A stretch of 64,000 nt of DNA, taken from Macropodus opercularis. Lineage: Eukaryota > Chordata > Actinopteri > Anabantiformes > Osphronemidae. Below, in pieces: positions 19,358 to 32,500 of this stretch. The position numbers and the translations under genes were made by a program. Numbering within the stretch: the first letter of the stretch is position 1; each line of letters begins with the position of its first letter. Where the stretch lies: NCBI GenBank assembly GCA_030770545.1, contig JAUCMP010000063.1, positions 62,001-126,000 on the forward strand, read 5' to 3'. The notes beneath the pieces were generated by a model. It ran no database searches and was not told the origin of the DNA. It saw only the letters and a list, made by a program, of their open reading frames with translations.

Positions 19358-19379
19358 CTCAAGTTATACAAACAAATCG

Positions 19380-19410
19380 ATACATACATACATATATACA
19401 TACATACACA
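19380..19410 (+). repeat. CATA/TATA microsatellite (block 2)
   Basis: Same length and interruption pattern as in block 1. Confidence 0.9.
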
Positions 19411-19640
19411 TTCTCAGTCCCATTACAACAATGTAACAAGCGGCTATTACAACGGAGACTGTGCCGCTACCGCTCACACATGCCTGTTAGCATGCCACTG
19501 CTAATATAGCTATCGGTCGGTAACTAACCTTATTCGGTAAAAGAAAACGAAACAAAAAAGGCTCGAAACACTCCTCTGAACACACATGGACTATTAACTA
19601 CACATATATTATTGTGAACAGTTCACATAAAGCGTCTGTA

Positions 19641-19713
19641 CCTGAAAAGGGAGGAATTGATATGACGCACGACACACAACAACCTTTCTTCAGCTCACGT
19701 GTGTAATGAGTGA
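19641..19713 (+). repeat. 73-bp direct repeat, right member (block 2)
   Basis: Equivalent of 4034-4106, preceded here by the copy-2-specific 'aaagcgtctgta'. Confidence 0.85.
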
Positions 19714-19959
19714 AGGAAGGGGCGCGGTGTGACCTTCAAAGACCCCCGTAACTTAGAACTCTGTCTTCACTTCACTGTTGTCACTTACATCCAATGTATG
19801 GGAACAAAGACGAAAGCTTACCTGCTTTTTATCTGTATTTACAGCTAGTCATGTGTCAAGTAGACTCAAACAGCAAAACAGCTCTAACGAACGACATCAG
19901 TAAATTGTTGATTATGTTGTTTATAACTGTATCGACAGAACCAGCTGAAGCGTCACATC

Positions 19960-20223
19960 ATGGAGAGGTTAAGGAACAAGATGGTCTACGTCGTCAGTCG
20001 TCCTGCCACGGACCTCGACTATCTACACTTCATGTGCTCTCACGAGTTAACACTAATTAACGCACCTACAGAGCAGATAAAGTTGCCTGGAAACATAGTG
20101 AATGCCCTTAGAGTTACAGAAACGTTCTTTAGTACAGACTTTAGTATGGCTGTTGCTGGTGAGGGATGGTTGGTGGGTTCAGCTGCTGTGGTCCAGGCAG
20201 TGGAGAAAGATGCTCCAATATGA
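19960..20223 (+). CDS. Unrecognised 87-codon ORF (block 2)
   Basis: Equivalent of the ORF at 4353. One visible amino-acid change, D to E at codon 2, comes from 'atggag' replacing 'atggac'. The rest of the product matches and no function can be assigned. Confidence 0.2.
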   Translation: MERLRNKMVYVVSRPATDLDYLHFMCSHELTLINAPTEQIKLPGNIVNALRVTETFFSTDFSMAVAGEGWLVGSAAVVQAVEKDAPI

Positions 20224-21552
20224 ATAATGATGAAAAACCCTGTGTATGTTGCAAGAGTGGAGGCAGGACGTTAGAGTTCACTGCCCTTTGGCTCAGTGTG
20301 TTTCTGCTGTGCAGGTATGTGTAGTTGTGAAAGCCTAGGAATCTACTGTAACAAGTCCTCCATCATAGCAGCTAACTGACCTTTACTGGTGTCACCTGAC
20401 CCAACACAACCCACTTCTCCTCAGCCACATAACCCATAAACCCATTTACAGCACAGACATTAGTTAAAGACAGATGTGTTAAGATACAGTATGAAGGCAG
20501 ACAACTCAACAACGTAGATCAGTTCAGTCAGTTCAAACATTTCCTTCTTAGAGGATGATGTTGTTTCCTCAGAGAACTTTCAAATGTTTTTTACATAAAA
20601 CAACATAAAACAAAGATATAGAATCTTGGACATTAAGAAATATTTAACAAGTCAAACTAAACAAATTTCTGATTTTCCTTCATCAGTAAACTTCCACTTT
20701 AAAAGGAACATCAGAAAAAGCGTCATCACTTAGAGCAGTAAAACAAAGACGTTTGGATTTTATCAGCTCAGTGAGTCTTGATGTTCTTTTCTAGTTTAAA
20801 GTAAAACCTATAGTTCATGGTGACAAGACAAAATAGATTTAAGTTTAATTATGAAACTGTGAAACAAATACATTTCTTTGTGCTTAATTTAAAACAAAGG
20901 CAAAGAATCTTAAAGCAGCCTTTTCTATTCTCATCTCATCTCCTGCCTCTTCTGTCAGGCAGAGCCAAGCGCTGAGTCAGTGGAGGTTGTGTTGGGTTAT
21001 GTTGGAGTGATTCTTTCCTTTTCTGCGTCCTGTGAAGTGCTGATGCTTTTGCTTGTGCTCCAGAGGCTCCAGTTTGTTTTGCTCTGTAATTCATGGAGTT
21101 GAAATCACGCCTGAGCTGCTAAGGCTGCACCGTCTGGGCCAGACCCAATCACTTAACCTTGACCAGAGAGGAACCTGAACCAGTGCTCAGTGGACAAATG
21201 GGAGGTGGGTGTGATATGTGTGCAGAGGGTTGAAGCAAGATCAGCAGCAAAGTCTCTACGACTGCGATGCACGTTCACTAGAGAGAGAGACCTGCTGCTG
21301 GGTCCAGGCTGGGCCTCGTGCTCCTTTAGGTGGACTCATCGATCTGCTTTAAAGGTGCTGAACCAGGGAGAAAACAAGGCCTTGAAGGTTTCTCTCCTCT
21401 TCTAACGACAACCTGACTGCATGTCTTTGGACTGAGAGAGGAAGCTGGAGAACCCGCACACAGAAAGGGACCAGGACGGCTCCAGGACCCACGTCATCCT
21501 TTTCCTACGTGTTCGTGTGCTGAAACGTCCTGTTTGTGTGGATTCTTTACAG

Positions 21553-22036
21553 GTTGGCTCAGGAAACACTGGGGGTGAAGTTAATGAATCACCTGCAGGA
21601 TTTTCTTCAGGAACTGGAGGAAGGTAAATTGTTCCACAATTTACAAATATACAGTGAAGTACATTCCTTCTATTTCTCTTTTTATACCATAATTATCTCC
21701 TCTTAAGTGCTTCTAGTTCATCTTATTTATGTAATAACACAAGTGTATGTCAGCTCAGTTTTATTATTTATTATTTTATTTAAATGCTTTTTGTCCCCAC
21801 TGCCTTTGGTGCAGATGAAACTGGACCAGGGAAAGAGGAAGCTGCATGTGCAGCAATTTCTCAAAGCTTTTCTCCAGTGGGTAACAGGGCAGGGCCACAT
21901 TCCTGTCCTGCAAGAAGAAAAGAAAAGTTTCCACGTAACGGTGAACTTTGATCATCACTGTCAAATGCATTTTGGAGAACACAAGATACTGTCACAGCTT
22001 GCAGTAGCACCATCACATAAACTGTTCAACACATGA
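21553..22036 (+). pseudogene. Possible HECT-type fragment (block 2)
   Basis: Segments 21553-21623 and 21815-22036. Unlike block 1, the first segment has an intact acceptor ('attctttacag'). The phase mismatch between segments is the same, so even with both splice sites intact the HECT-like frame cannot be entered from the first segment. Confidence 0.3.
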
Positions 22037-22406
22037 TAACATATCAAGATTTCAAAGCAGTCCTGATAGAAGCGTTTTATCAGGGACAAGAATTCTCAAC
22101 GGTTTAAATATTAAACATTTCAATGCAACTGGTAAAGTTGTGGAAGCTCAGGTTGACAGTGAAAGCAAATGTAAAATTTTAGTCATTTAGTGGTTGTTTT
22201 AATGGAAGTTTATGCACAGTCACATTTATTTGTCAGTGAATGTCGTTATATATTCATAGTTCACCTGTAATAAAATGTTATACCATCATTGCTTCTTTAA
22301 GTTTTATTGAAATAATGTCACAGATAAACGTGACATAAAGTATTTTATAATCTCTGAGCAGTGTATCTGACATTGCATTTGTTGTTACACCTACCACGAT
22401 ACTGGG

Positions 22407-22995
22407 TCACTGAAACATATGAAGACAGCGAATATAAGTATCACAACCATGGGAGTCTGATGCTTCTGTCGGGTCCACAGATGCTTGAAGCTGAGCCATA
22501 TCCTGCTCATTCAGGGGGCTGGGGAATTCTGGACCAACAACTCCACTCTGTAATTGAAACTCATCATGGTCTAGGGCAATATCCCAGTCTATGTCAAGCT
22601 CCTGTAGATCCTAGGATACAAAAAGCTGGTTAAACATTGTATTGGTGTACCGTACAGTTTTCCAGTGCCCTTATGAAAAGGTTACTGTTCATGAAACACT
22701 GATTTATTTATTCATTAATCCCAGATGAAATGCTAAATTGTCTAGCTGGAGTAAATCGCTGCATAGCCAAACGTTATTATACAGACATGCATATTGCTTT
22801 GTGTATTCAATTTGAAGCAATGAACACAGAAACGAGTTAGTGCGGTTAGCATCCGGTGACCACACTGATCTATAAACCTGGACGTTATGTAAGAACAACT
22901 CCATAAAAATGACAACCTCTTACCTGAGGCCTTGGTCCAGGCTGAAAGACTAAAGTCACTTTTCTTCTGCTCCGTATGGGGAAAGTAAGCGCTCG
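22407..22995 (-). CDS. Minus-strand two-exon coding-like model (block 2)
   Basis: Segments 22995-22924 and 22610-22407. Splice sites and phase match block 1; no disabling change seen. Confidence 0.4.
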
Positions 22996-23018
22996 TCAAC
23001 AGTGTAACCGATCCTGTC

Positions 23019-23047
23019 ATTGGTCAGCGGCTCTGGCTTCCTATTGG
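23019..23047 (-). promoter_or_regulatory. Inverted CCAAT pair (block 2)
   Basis: Both CCAAT boxes and their spacing are kept. Confidence 0.35.
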
Positions 23048-24706
23048 TTGGTTAATTTTGACAGGGTCCTCTCAGGTCGTTCAACGCAGAATCAAGCGTG
23101 AGACGTTTTGAGAGCGAGCGGCAGGAACCGAGAGCAAGAAGGAGGATTAAAGCAGGAGGACTGGAAATCTGAGAGCACGAATACAGATTTGAACGCGAGC
23201 AGAGACATTTTGAACGCAAGGGAAGGGTTTTGAGAGAAAGCACAACAACATCTGAACATTATATCGTTAAAGTGTGCTCTTGAATTGAAAAACTGCGCTC
23301 TTGATTAAAGATAGTGATCTCATCCCATATCTATGGAGCCACATGTGGAGACAAACACTCACACCTACGAGGAATTTACAATCTCCAGTCAACCTGAATG
23401 CATCTACAGTAACTGGACTGTGGGAGGAAACAGGAGACTGGTTTTCTGAAGTGAACAGCTGCATTTCATTAATTAGATCGTGCACAGTGGCAGAAACATT
23501 TCATTTGAAATGTTAACTTCTCACAAGACACAGCAGAATTATGTCTATGAGTAAAAAGTTTGTTTTCTGTTTTCAGATTTAAAAAAACAACCAAATCACA
23601 ACATATGACGTCAAGCTGTGTTAACAAAAACCTCTTTAACAGAGGCAACTGGCTGTGTAATAAATAAAGAACAATGAAACATGAACAATCAATGTAAAAA
23701 ACAGCAAAGATTTTTAAAGCTAAATTCAGGCTGCAGCCATTTGCAGAAACCTTTGCAGACAACAGTTTAAACCGGGTCCGGTTTCCTGTAGAATGAACAG
23801 CTCTAACGATCCAAACGTCACTGATGCTCACGTGAGACCAGAACATGTGATTTTAAACTGGATTAGACACAGTACGTGAATGTTTATGTTCAGTCTTCAC
23901 CGTGTGGCATTGATGACATCACACGTAGCCCTGGTAGACGTAAACAAACCGGTGCCAGATCATTCCAAAGAAGACAGAGATTTGTTGTAAGTGAACCATG
24001 AAAATGCACCGTTTGCTTTCTGCAAGACTGTTTACTGTTGACTTTTTCTGTTTCATGACTTGTTCGTGCACAAAATAAACAACTGTGGTTTATACTTGCA
24101 AAAGTCACAAGATGTCAAACTTGCAGTGTTTCTGCACCAGTACTTTACACGTAGTGACCAAATTCTACATTCTGTTCCACTGCATTTTACTGTGTAGCTG
24201 TGAATCAACATCTAACCTATAGAACCAATTACATATTAAATAAAACTGAATTAAAGACGAATTGATTTAAGAACTGAGTGAAGCGTTTGAACATTTAAAA
24301 TACAAATGAAAAAAAGAATAAGAAGGGCCATTGAAACAGTGTAGTTTTTTAATCTTTATTGATCACCGGTCCCTGAGCAAGCACGAGGCGACGGTGGGGA
24401 GGAAAAACTCCCGCTTAAGGAAGAAACCTCCAGCAGAACCAGGCTCAGGGTGGGCGGTCGTCTGCCTCGACCGGTGATGGGTGAAGTATAGCTCCTCCTA
24501 AGGCTGTTCCCAGGCCAGTCGAGACATGCTCTCTCCTGCCTGGGTCTTCCCTGGGGTGAGGTTTAGCTCCACCCATCACTTCAAATTTAGCCCCCACTTA
24601 CCCCCTCTCCCACTTCTGACCTCCGTTAGCTGCGAACACGTTCAGGGTGTCGGCCCCCTGGCCATCCCCTGTGTTGCTCACCACTGCAGCGAACCCTAGC
24701 CCCCCG

Positions 24707-25650
24707 CTACGGACATTTCCAGATCACCCGGTTGAGGTCCCAAGGCTGTTCCCAGGCCAGTCGAGACATGCTCTCTCCTGCCTGGGTCTTCCCCGGGGCC
24801 TCTTCCAGCAGGACCGCCCTGGAACACCTGACCTGGAAGGAACCCAGGAGGCATCCAAAACAGATGCACAAGCTTTTACAACTGGCTCCTCTCGATGTGA
24901 AGGACCGGCGGCCTGCTCTTTCGGTCATGACCCGCAGGTAACGACCATAGGTGCAAGCACGCGTGAACAAGACCGCAACATACTCGGCTTCTCCACTTGA
25001 GGCAGGAACTCTGCCCCAACCGAGAGGACACGTCACCGTTTTCCGGTCGAGAACCACGGCCTCAAACTCTGAGGTCTGACCCTCACCCCAGCCGCTTCAC
25101 ACTTGACTGCAAACCGCCCCAGTGCAAGTGGAACAGGTCTGACTTACTGTCGGTAATGCGAACCAGCATCCTTCTGTATAGAGCTGGTCCAGCGTTCCAC
25201 GGCTCGGGCAAAAACCAGATTATCCCTCCAGAATCGGAGGTTCGACCACTGGCCAGATTCTCAGAGTATTCCTTCCACCGTGAGATGACGGCCCCAGGCA
25301 AGGTCAGCAGCTCCCCACCTCCGCTGTAAACAGCCTTGGTGAAGAACCTCTTTCCCCTTACGAGGTGCCAAACGGTTTGCCAGAATGTCTTTGAAGCCGA
25401 CCAACAGTCCTCCTCCATGGCCTCCCCGAGCTCTTCCCAGGTCAGAGTTTTTGCCCCCACACCTGCTCGGGCTGCAGCACGCTTGGCCCGCCGATGCTCT
25501 TCGCGGCCAACGCCCCGACGAGGACCGGAGACCTCGTCGCCACGGCTTCGGGCAATTGCGTGGACAACGGAGGTGGAACCTCCCTCTGATCTGGTAAAAG
25601 CTCTCCCGGAGGTGGGAGCTGAAGACCCCTCTGACGGACGCTTCAGCTAG
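24707..25650 (-). pseudogene. LINE ORF2 relic (block 2, unit a)
   Basis: Same segments and breaks as 9095-10038; reads LTWEELGEAME and FTRACTYG. Confidence 0.75.
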
Positions 25651-25950
25651 ACACTGCCACCAGACCCCTACGGGTCTACTGAGACTGTCCGGCTTCTACC
25701 TCCACCAGTGGCTCCAACTCACCACCAGATGGCGATAAGTTGACAGCTCAGTCCTGCTGTTCACTAGATTGTCCATTTGGGAAACTGTAGGTTTGCCACG
25801 TGGTGCTCGAGCTCAGATCAGGGTGTGAACAGGTGCCCATGCAGAGATGTCAGCACAGCACTGCAACTGTCAGGTGGCCAATATATCCAATTCAGTCAAA
25901 TTAGTGCCATGTCAAATTCACCAGGTCGTGTTTTGATTTGCGTTTCATTC

Positions 25951-26078
25951 CAGGTATTTACATTTGATTCTCAGACACAACTGATAACACCCCGTCATGT
26001 CAGAACCCACCCAGTCGGGTGGTATCAAACAAAGGTGCGTTATACTGAGTTGTGTCTCAGACTGAAATGAAACACCTG
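25951..26078. repeat. 128-bp imperfect palindrome (block 2, unit a)
   Basis: Same arms and inner stem as 10339-10466. Confidence 0.65.
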
Positions 26079-26588
26079 CAAAAAAAGGCGAATTTGGAAG
26101 CTCAATAGATAAATACCTAGCTAAGCTAAAATGTTGAAGTTGGAATTTAACGTGTATCTTCCAAACAAAGAAGAGGTTTGTAAGACACCACTGACCTGCC
26201 ACTTACAGTGTGCCTGTACAACTCCACCCAAGAACCTCCCACACCGTGACCATCACAGCTCGAACAACACTGGTGACGGCCCGGTGAGCCGTGGGCATAC
26301 ACCACCCTGAAAGTGTCCACAGCCCCATCAGAGGTCATCACCTTGGAGAGGAAGTAGATGGGGGGGAGGTTCCCTCCCTCCACTTGGGAGGGACCTCCAT
26401 CCCTCCACCACCACCCCCCATGGGGTCATGGGGCGTTGGAGCACCTCATGACCCACTGGCAGGAGAAAGGTAGGGTTTACCCTGGACTGGGTGCCAATCT
26501 GTCACAGGGCCACATACACAGGCAGAGCACCTCACAGGTTATCGTGACTGTGCCTCTGGGATCCTACCCGTCATGAGCGAACCAGCCT

Positions 26589-26777
26589 TCCAAACCTGGC
26601 CAGTAGTGGTGGTAAACCAGTTTGGGCTTAGTGCTTTTATACACTGGGGAAGATGTTCAGTGTCTTGCCCAATGACACATCAACACAAGTCCAGAGGAGC
26701 CAGGAATCGAACCGCCGATCCTACGACTGGTGGACGACTCCCTTCTCCCGAGGCACGTACATCCCAGTGTAGTTCAA
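26589..26777 (-). mobile_element. SINE-like remnant (block 2, unit a)
   Basis: B box at 26713-26703, intact. Confidence 0.6.
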
Positions 26778-27089
26778 TTTGGCTGCTCAAAGCAGCTCCA
26801 ACGTCAAACAATCGTGACTGTGCCTGCCTTAGGTTGTCCCGGGGTTTATAGGTGGGATCTTACCCGTCATGGGCGAACCAGCCTTCCATGTTCACGCTGC
26901 ACCACTACAGGCTAGGAGGCTGGTGATGGGTGGAGATTAGCTCCACCCTTCACCAGCCTCTTCAGCCCCCACTTACCCCACTTACCTCTCTCAAACTTCT
27001 GACCTCTGTTAGCTGTAAACACGTTCAGGGTGTCGGTCCCCTGGCCATCCCCTGTGTTGCTCACCACCGCAGCGAACCCTAGCCCCCCG

Positions 27090-28033
27090 CTACGGACATT
27101 TCCAGATCACCCGGTTGAGGTCCCAAGGCTGTTCCCAGGCCAGTCGAGACATGCTCTCTCCTGCCTGGGTCTTCCCCGGGGCCTCTTCCAGCAGGACCGC
27201 CCTGGAACACCTGACCTGGAAGGAACCCAGGAGGCATCCAAAACAGATGCACAAGCTTTTACAACTGGCTCCTCTCGATGTGAAGGACCGGCGGCCTGCT
27301 CTTTCGGTCATGACCCGCAGGTAACGACCATAGGTGCAAGCACGCGTGAACAAGACCGCAACATACTCGGCTTCTCCACTTGAGGCAGGAACTCTGCCCC
27401 AACCGAGAGGACACGTCACCGTTTTCCGGTCGAGAACCACGGCCTCAAACTCTGAGGTCTGACTCTCACCCCAGCCGCTTCACACTCGACTGCAAACCGC
27501 CCCAGTGCAAGTGGAACAGGTCTGACTTACTGTCGGTAATGCGAACCAGCATCCTTCTGTATAGAGCTGGTCCAGCGTTCCACGGCTCGGGCAAAAACCA
27601 GATTATCCCTCCAGAATCGGAGGTTCGACCACTGGCCAGATTCTCAGAGTATTCCTTCCACCGTGAGATGACGGCCCCAGGCAAGGTCAGCAGCTCCCCA
27701 CCTCCGCTGTAAACAGCCTTGGTGAAGAACCTCTTTCCCCTTACGAGGTGCCAAACGGTTTGCCAGAATGTCTTTGAAGCCGACCAACAGTCCTCCTCCA
27801 TGGCCTCCCCGAGCTCTTCCCAGGTCAGAGTTTTTGCCCCCACACCTGCTCGGGCTGCAGCACGCTTGGCCCGCCGATGCTCTTCGCGGCCAACGCCCCG
27901 ACGAGGACCGGAGACCTCGTCGCCACGGCTTCGGGCAATTGCGTGGACAACGGAGGTGGAACCTCCCTCTGATCTGGTAAAAGCTCTCCCGGAGGTGGGA
28001 GCTGAAGACCCCTCTGACGGACGCTTCAGCTAG
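27090..28033 (-). pseudogene. LINE ORF2 relic (block 2, unit b)
   Basis: Same segments and breaks. Reads LTWEELGEAME and FTRACTYG, so it is closer to unit a than block 1's unit b is, which hints at conversion between units. Confidence 0.75.
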
Positions 28034-28333
28034 ACACTGCCACCAGACTCCTACGGGTCTACTGAGACTGTCCGGCTTCTACCTCCACCAGTGGCTCCAA
28101 CTCACCACCAGATGGCGATAAGTTGACAGCTCAGTCCTGCTGTTCACTAGATTGTCCATTTGGGAAACTGTAGGTTTGCCACGTGGTGCTCGAGCTCAGA
28201 TCAGGGTGTGAACAGGTGCCCATGCAGAGATGTCAGCACAGCACTGCAACTGTCAGGTGGCCAATATATCCAATTCAGTCAAATTAGTGCCATGTCAAAT
28301 TCACCAGGTCGTGTTTTGATTTGCGTTTCATTC

Positions 28334-28461
28334 CAGGTATTTACATTTGATTCTCAGACACAACTGATAACACCCCGTCATGTCAGAACCCACCCAGTCG
28401 GGTGGTATCAAACAAAGGTGCGTTATACTGAGTTGTGTCTCAGACTGAAATGAAACACCTG
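28334..28461. repeat. 128-bp imperfect palindrome (block 2, unit b)
   Basis: Same arms and inner stem as 10339-10466. Confidence 0.65.
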
Positions 28462-28992
28462 CAAAAAAAGGCGAATTTGGAATTTGGAAGCTCAATAGAT
28501 AAATACCTAGCTAAGCTAAAATGTTGAAGTTGGAATTTAAAGTGTATCTTCCAAACAAAGAAGAGGTTTGTAAGACACCACTGACCTGCCACTTACAGTG
28601 TACCTGTACAACTCCACCCAAGAACCTCCCACACCGTGACCATCACAGCTCGAACAACGCTGGTGACGGCCCGGTGAGCCGTGGGCATACACCACCCTGA
28701 AAGTGTCCACAGCCCCATCAGAGGTCATCACCTTGGAGAGGAAGTAAGTGGGGCTCAGATGTGGAGGGTGGAGGTTCCCTCCCTCCACTTGGGAGGGACC
28801 TCCATCCCTCCACCCCCCCCCACCCGACCCATAGGGTCATGGAGCGTTGGAGCACCCCAAGACCCACTGGCAGGAAAAGGGTAGGGTTTACCCTGGACCG
28901 GGTGTCAATCTGTCACAGGGCCACATACACAGGCAGAGCACCTCACAGGTTATCGTGACTGTGCCTCCGGGATCCTACCCGTCATGGGCGAA

Positions 28993-29182
28993 CCAGCCTT
29001 CCAAACCTGGCCAGTAGCGGTGGTAAACCTGTTTGGGCTTAGTGCTTTTATACACTGGGGAAGATGTTCAGTGTCTTGCCCAATGACACATCAACACAAG
29101 TCCAGAGGAGCCGGGAATCGAACCGCCGATGACTGGTGGACGACTCCCGTCTCCCGAGGCACGTAAATCCCAGTGTAGTTCA
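28993..29182 (-). mobile_element. SINE-like remnant (block 2, unit b)
   Basis: B box at 29124-29114, intact; adjacent 'gccgggaatcg' differs from the 'gccaggaatcg' of other copies. Confidence 0.6.
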
Positions 29183-29357
29183 ATTTGGAAGATCCCTCCC
29201 TTTTCCTCCCCCCACCTCCCCCACTGGCAGGAAAAAGGTAGGGTTAGATAGTCATGGGGCTGTGGGCTCTGCCTTTCTCTCCTGCCTCCTTTGGGGTGTT
29301 TTTTGTCTTTCTGGGGAGTGTTAAGACCTCAACACAGTTTGGGTCAACTAATTAACT

Positions 29358-29553
29358 GTGTCTCTTTAGCTCCAGGTCTTTTCAAGTTGCCAAATTTGGG
29401 CTTTGAACCGCTCTTAGTCTGGCCTGTCGCCCAGGACCTGTTTGCCTTGGGAGACCCTACCAGGCGTATTTAGCCCCTGACAACATAGCTCCCAGGGTCA
29501 TTCAGGCACACAAACTCCTCCACCATGATAAGGTGGCGGTTCAAGGAGGAGGC
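29358..29553 (+). mobile_element. LINE 5'-region-like fragment (block 2)
   Basis: Same as 13745-13940 with 'aatttgggctttg' in place of 'aatttggcctttg'. Confidence 0.5.
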
Positions 29554-29598
29554 TTACTCTGTGCAGGTCGGGGGAAAATTGGAGGACTCTGGAGGAGT

Positions 29599-32500
29599 CT
29601 GGTATCTATACTAATTTTAATCTAAAATGAACATTTGATCTCAGTTGTCTTACCTGTGTCTCTGTCCACTGGGAGGTTTGTGACTACAACCGCTGCTCCT
29701 CCGCACCGAGAGGAGTCTGGCATCTATGTCACTGAATGCAACACAAGCTGGAGTCAGTGAAGTAGCATCAATCATGTGACTTTTACAAACCAACCCCAGC
29801 TGTTCATTCACTGAACAAAAAACTGCTTGTCTCGACTTATTTAAGAAACATCGACCAGAAAACTCTTAGTTCCCTTTGACTCAGCAACATTTTGCTGCTG
29901 GTTCCAGGATGTGTTGACTCCAACAGCTTTAAAGGCTTTGGTAGGTCCATTAGAGGCCTGAGCGTCACGTTCTCAAGATAGTCACCGGTTGAACTTTGAC
30001 ACGTCCATCAACAATGAACATCTTTAGTTCAACTGATTCAATAAATAGTAATTTAATCTAAAATGAACATTTGATCTCAGTTGTCTTACCTGTGTCTCTG
30101 TCCAATGGGAGGTTTGTGACTACAGCCGCTGCTCCTCCGCACCGAGAGGAGTCTGGCATCTATGTCAGACGCCTCCTGGTGAAGTGTTGTGGGCGTGTGG
30201 CGCCGTGAAGAGGCCCTGAGGAAGACGTAGGACACGCTGGAGGAGTCTGGCATCTAGGTCACTGAATGCAACACAAGCTGGTGTCAGTGAAGTAGCATCA
30301 ATCATGTGACTTTTACAAACCAAACCCAGCTGTTCATTTACTGAACAAACAACTCAGGAAACAGAAAAAGTCCATTTAAATCTAGATACTGAGCTTCTTC
30401 ATTTTCCTGCTCGTCTCAGTCTGACGTCGTTTAGACTGAAACTAACATAACACGAAACTCACTGACACGACAGAAACTCGCACATAAAGTCAGTGAACGT
30501 CTTTAGTTTAACTTATTCAATGAATACTAACAATAATATACAATGAACATTTGATCTCAGCTATAAAATTCTCACCTGTGTCTCTGTCTGCAGTTGAATG
30601 TTGTGTTGACATTTGTTGTTACCAGGCAACAGAGTCTGATGTAATGTCAGGGTCAGAGAGCAGCCTTTAAACATGATTCGCTGATGGACCGTGTTACAGG
30701 TTTAGACATGTGGCAGATGTGAAAACCCACATCTCACATCTGCAGTCGAGCTTTTTAGATCTGCTGCACTTCAACCGATAATAATTTCAGACATGACAAA
30801 ACCTCGTTTCTTCAGGACAGGTGACTTATTTAAGAAGCATCACCAGAAAACTCTTATTTCCCTTTGACTCAGCAACATTTTGCTGCTGGTTCCAGGATGT
30901 GTTGACTCCAACAGCTTTAAAGGCTTTGGTAGGTCCATTAGAGGCCTGAGCGTCACGTTCTCAAGATAGTCACCGGTTGAACTTTGACACGTCCATCAAC
31001 AATGAACATCTTTAGTTCAACTGATTCAATAAATAGTAATTTAATCTAAAATGAACATTTGATCTCAGTTGTCTTACCTGTGTCTCTGTCCACTGGGAGG
31101 TTTGTGACTACGGCCGCTGCTCCTCCGCACCGAGAGGAGTCTGGCATCTATGTCAGACGCCTCCTGGTGAAGTGTTGTGGGCGTGTGGCGCCGTGAAGAG
31201 GCCCTGAGGAAGACGTAGGACACGCTGGAGGAGTCTGGCATCTAGGTCACTGAATGCAACACAAGCTGGTGTCAGTGAAGTAGCATCAATCATGTGACTT
31301 TTACAAACCAAACCCAGCTGTTCATTTACTGAACAAACAACTCAGGAAACAGAAAAAGTCCATTTAAATCTAGATACTGAGCTTCTTCATTTTCCTGCTC
31401 GTCTCAGTCTGACGTCGTTTTGACTGAAACTAACACAACACGAAACTCACTGACACGACAAAAACTCGCACATAAAGTCAGTGAACGTCTTTAGTTTAAC
31501 TTATTCAATGAATAGTAACAATAATATACAATGAACATTTGATCTCAGCTATAAAATTCTCACCTGTGTCTCTGTCTGCAGTTGAATGTTGTGTTGACAT
31601 TTGTTGTTACCAGGCAACAGAGTCTGATGTAATGTCAGGGTCAGAGAGCAGCCTTTAAACATGATTCGCTGATGGACCGTGTTACAGGTTTAGACATGTG
31701 GCAGATGTGAAAACCCACATCTCACATCTGCAGTCGAGCTTTTTAGATCTGCTGCACTTCAACCGATAATAATTTCAGACATGACAAAACCTCGTTTCTT
31801 CTGGACAGGTGACTTATTTAAGAAGCATCGACCAGAAAACTCTTAGTTCCCTTTGACTCAGCAACATTTTGCTGCTGGTTCCAGGATTTGTTGATTCCAA
31901 CAGCTTTAAAGGCTTTGGTAGGTCGATTAGAGGCCTGAGCGTCACGTTCTCAAGATAGTCACCGGTTGAACGTTGACACGTCCATCAACAATGAACGTCT
32001 TTAGTTCAACTGATTCAATAAATAGTAATTTAATCTAAAATGAACATTTGATCTCAGTTGTCTTACCTGTGTCTCTGTCCACTGGGAGGTTTGTGACTAC
32101 GGCCGCTGCTCCTCCGCACCGAGAGGAGTCTGGCATCTATGTCAGACGCCTCCTGGTGAAGTGTTGTGGGCGTGTGGCGCCGTGAAGAGGCCCTGAGGAA
32201 GACGTAGGACACGATGGAGGAGTCTGGCATCTAGGTCACTGAATGCAACACAAGCTGGTGTCAGTGAAGTAGCATCAATCATGTGACTTTTACAAACCAA
32301 ACCCAGCTGTTCATGTACTGAACAAACAACTCAGGAAACAGAAAAAGTCCATTTAACTCTAGATACTGAGCTTCTTCATTTTCCTGCTCGTCTCAGTCTG
32401 ACGTCGTTTAGACTGAAACTAACACAACACGAAACTCACTGACACGACAAAAACTCGCACATAAAGTCAGTGAACGTCTTTAGTTTAACTTATTCAATGA

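Larger units (their letters stand above)
24557..26936. mobile_element. Composite transposon unit a (block 2)
   Basis: Same content and order as 8945-11324, offset 15,612. Ends approximate. Confidence 0.75.
26937..29312. mobile_element. Composite transposon unit b (block 2)
   Basis: Same content and order as 11325-13700. One extra C near 29286 ('cctcctttgggg') changes local frames. Confidence 0.75.
19276..29598. repeat. Macrosatellite block, copy 2
   Basis: Second copy of the block, offset +15,607 from copy 1 up to about 24,140 and +15,612 after a 5-bp difference near 24,145. Distinguishing changes include 'aaagcgtctg' at 19630 (copies 1 and 3 read 'aaagcttctg') and a G at 19964 in place of C that changes codon 2 of the 87-codon ORF from D to E. 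Gene content and order are the same as in copy 1. Confidence 0.95.
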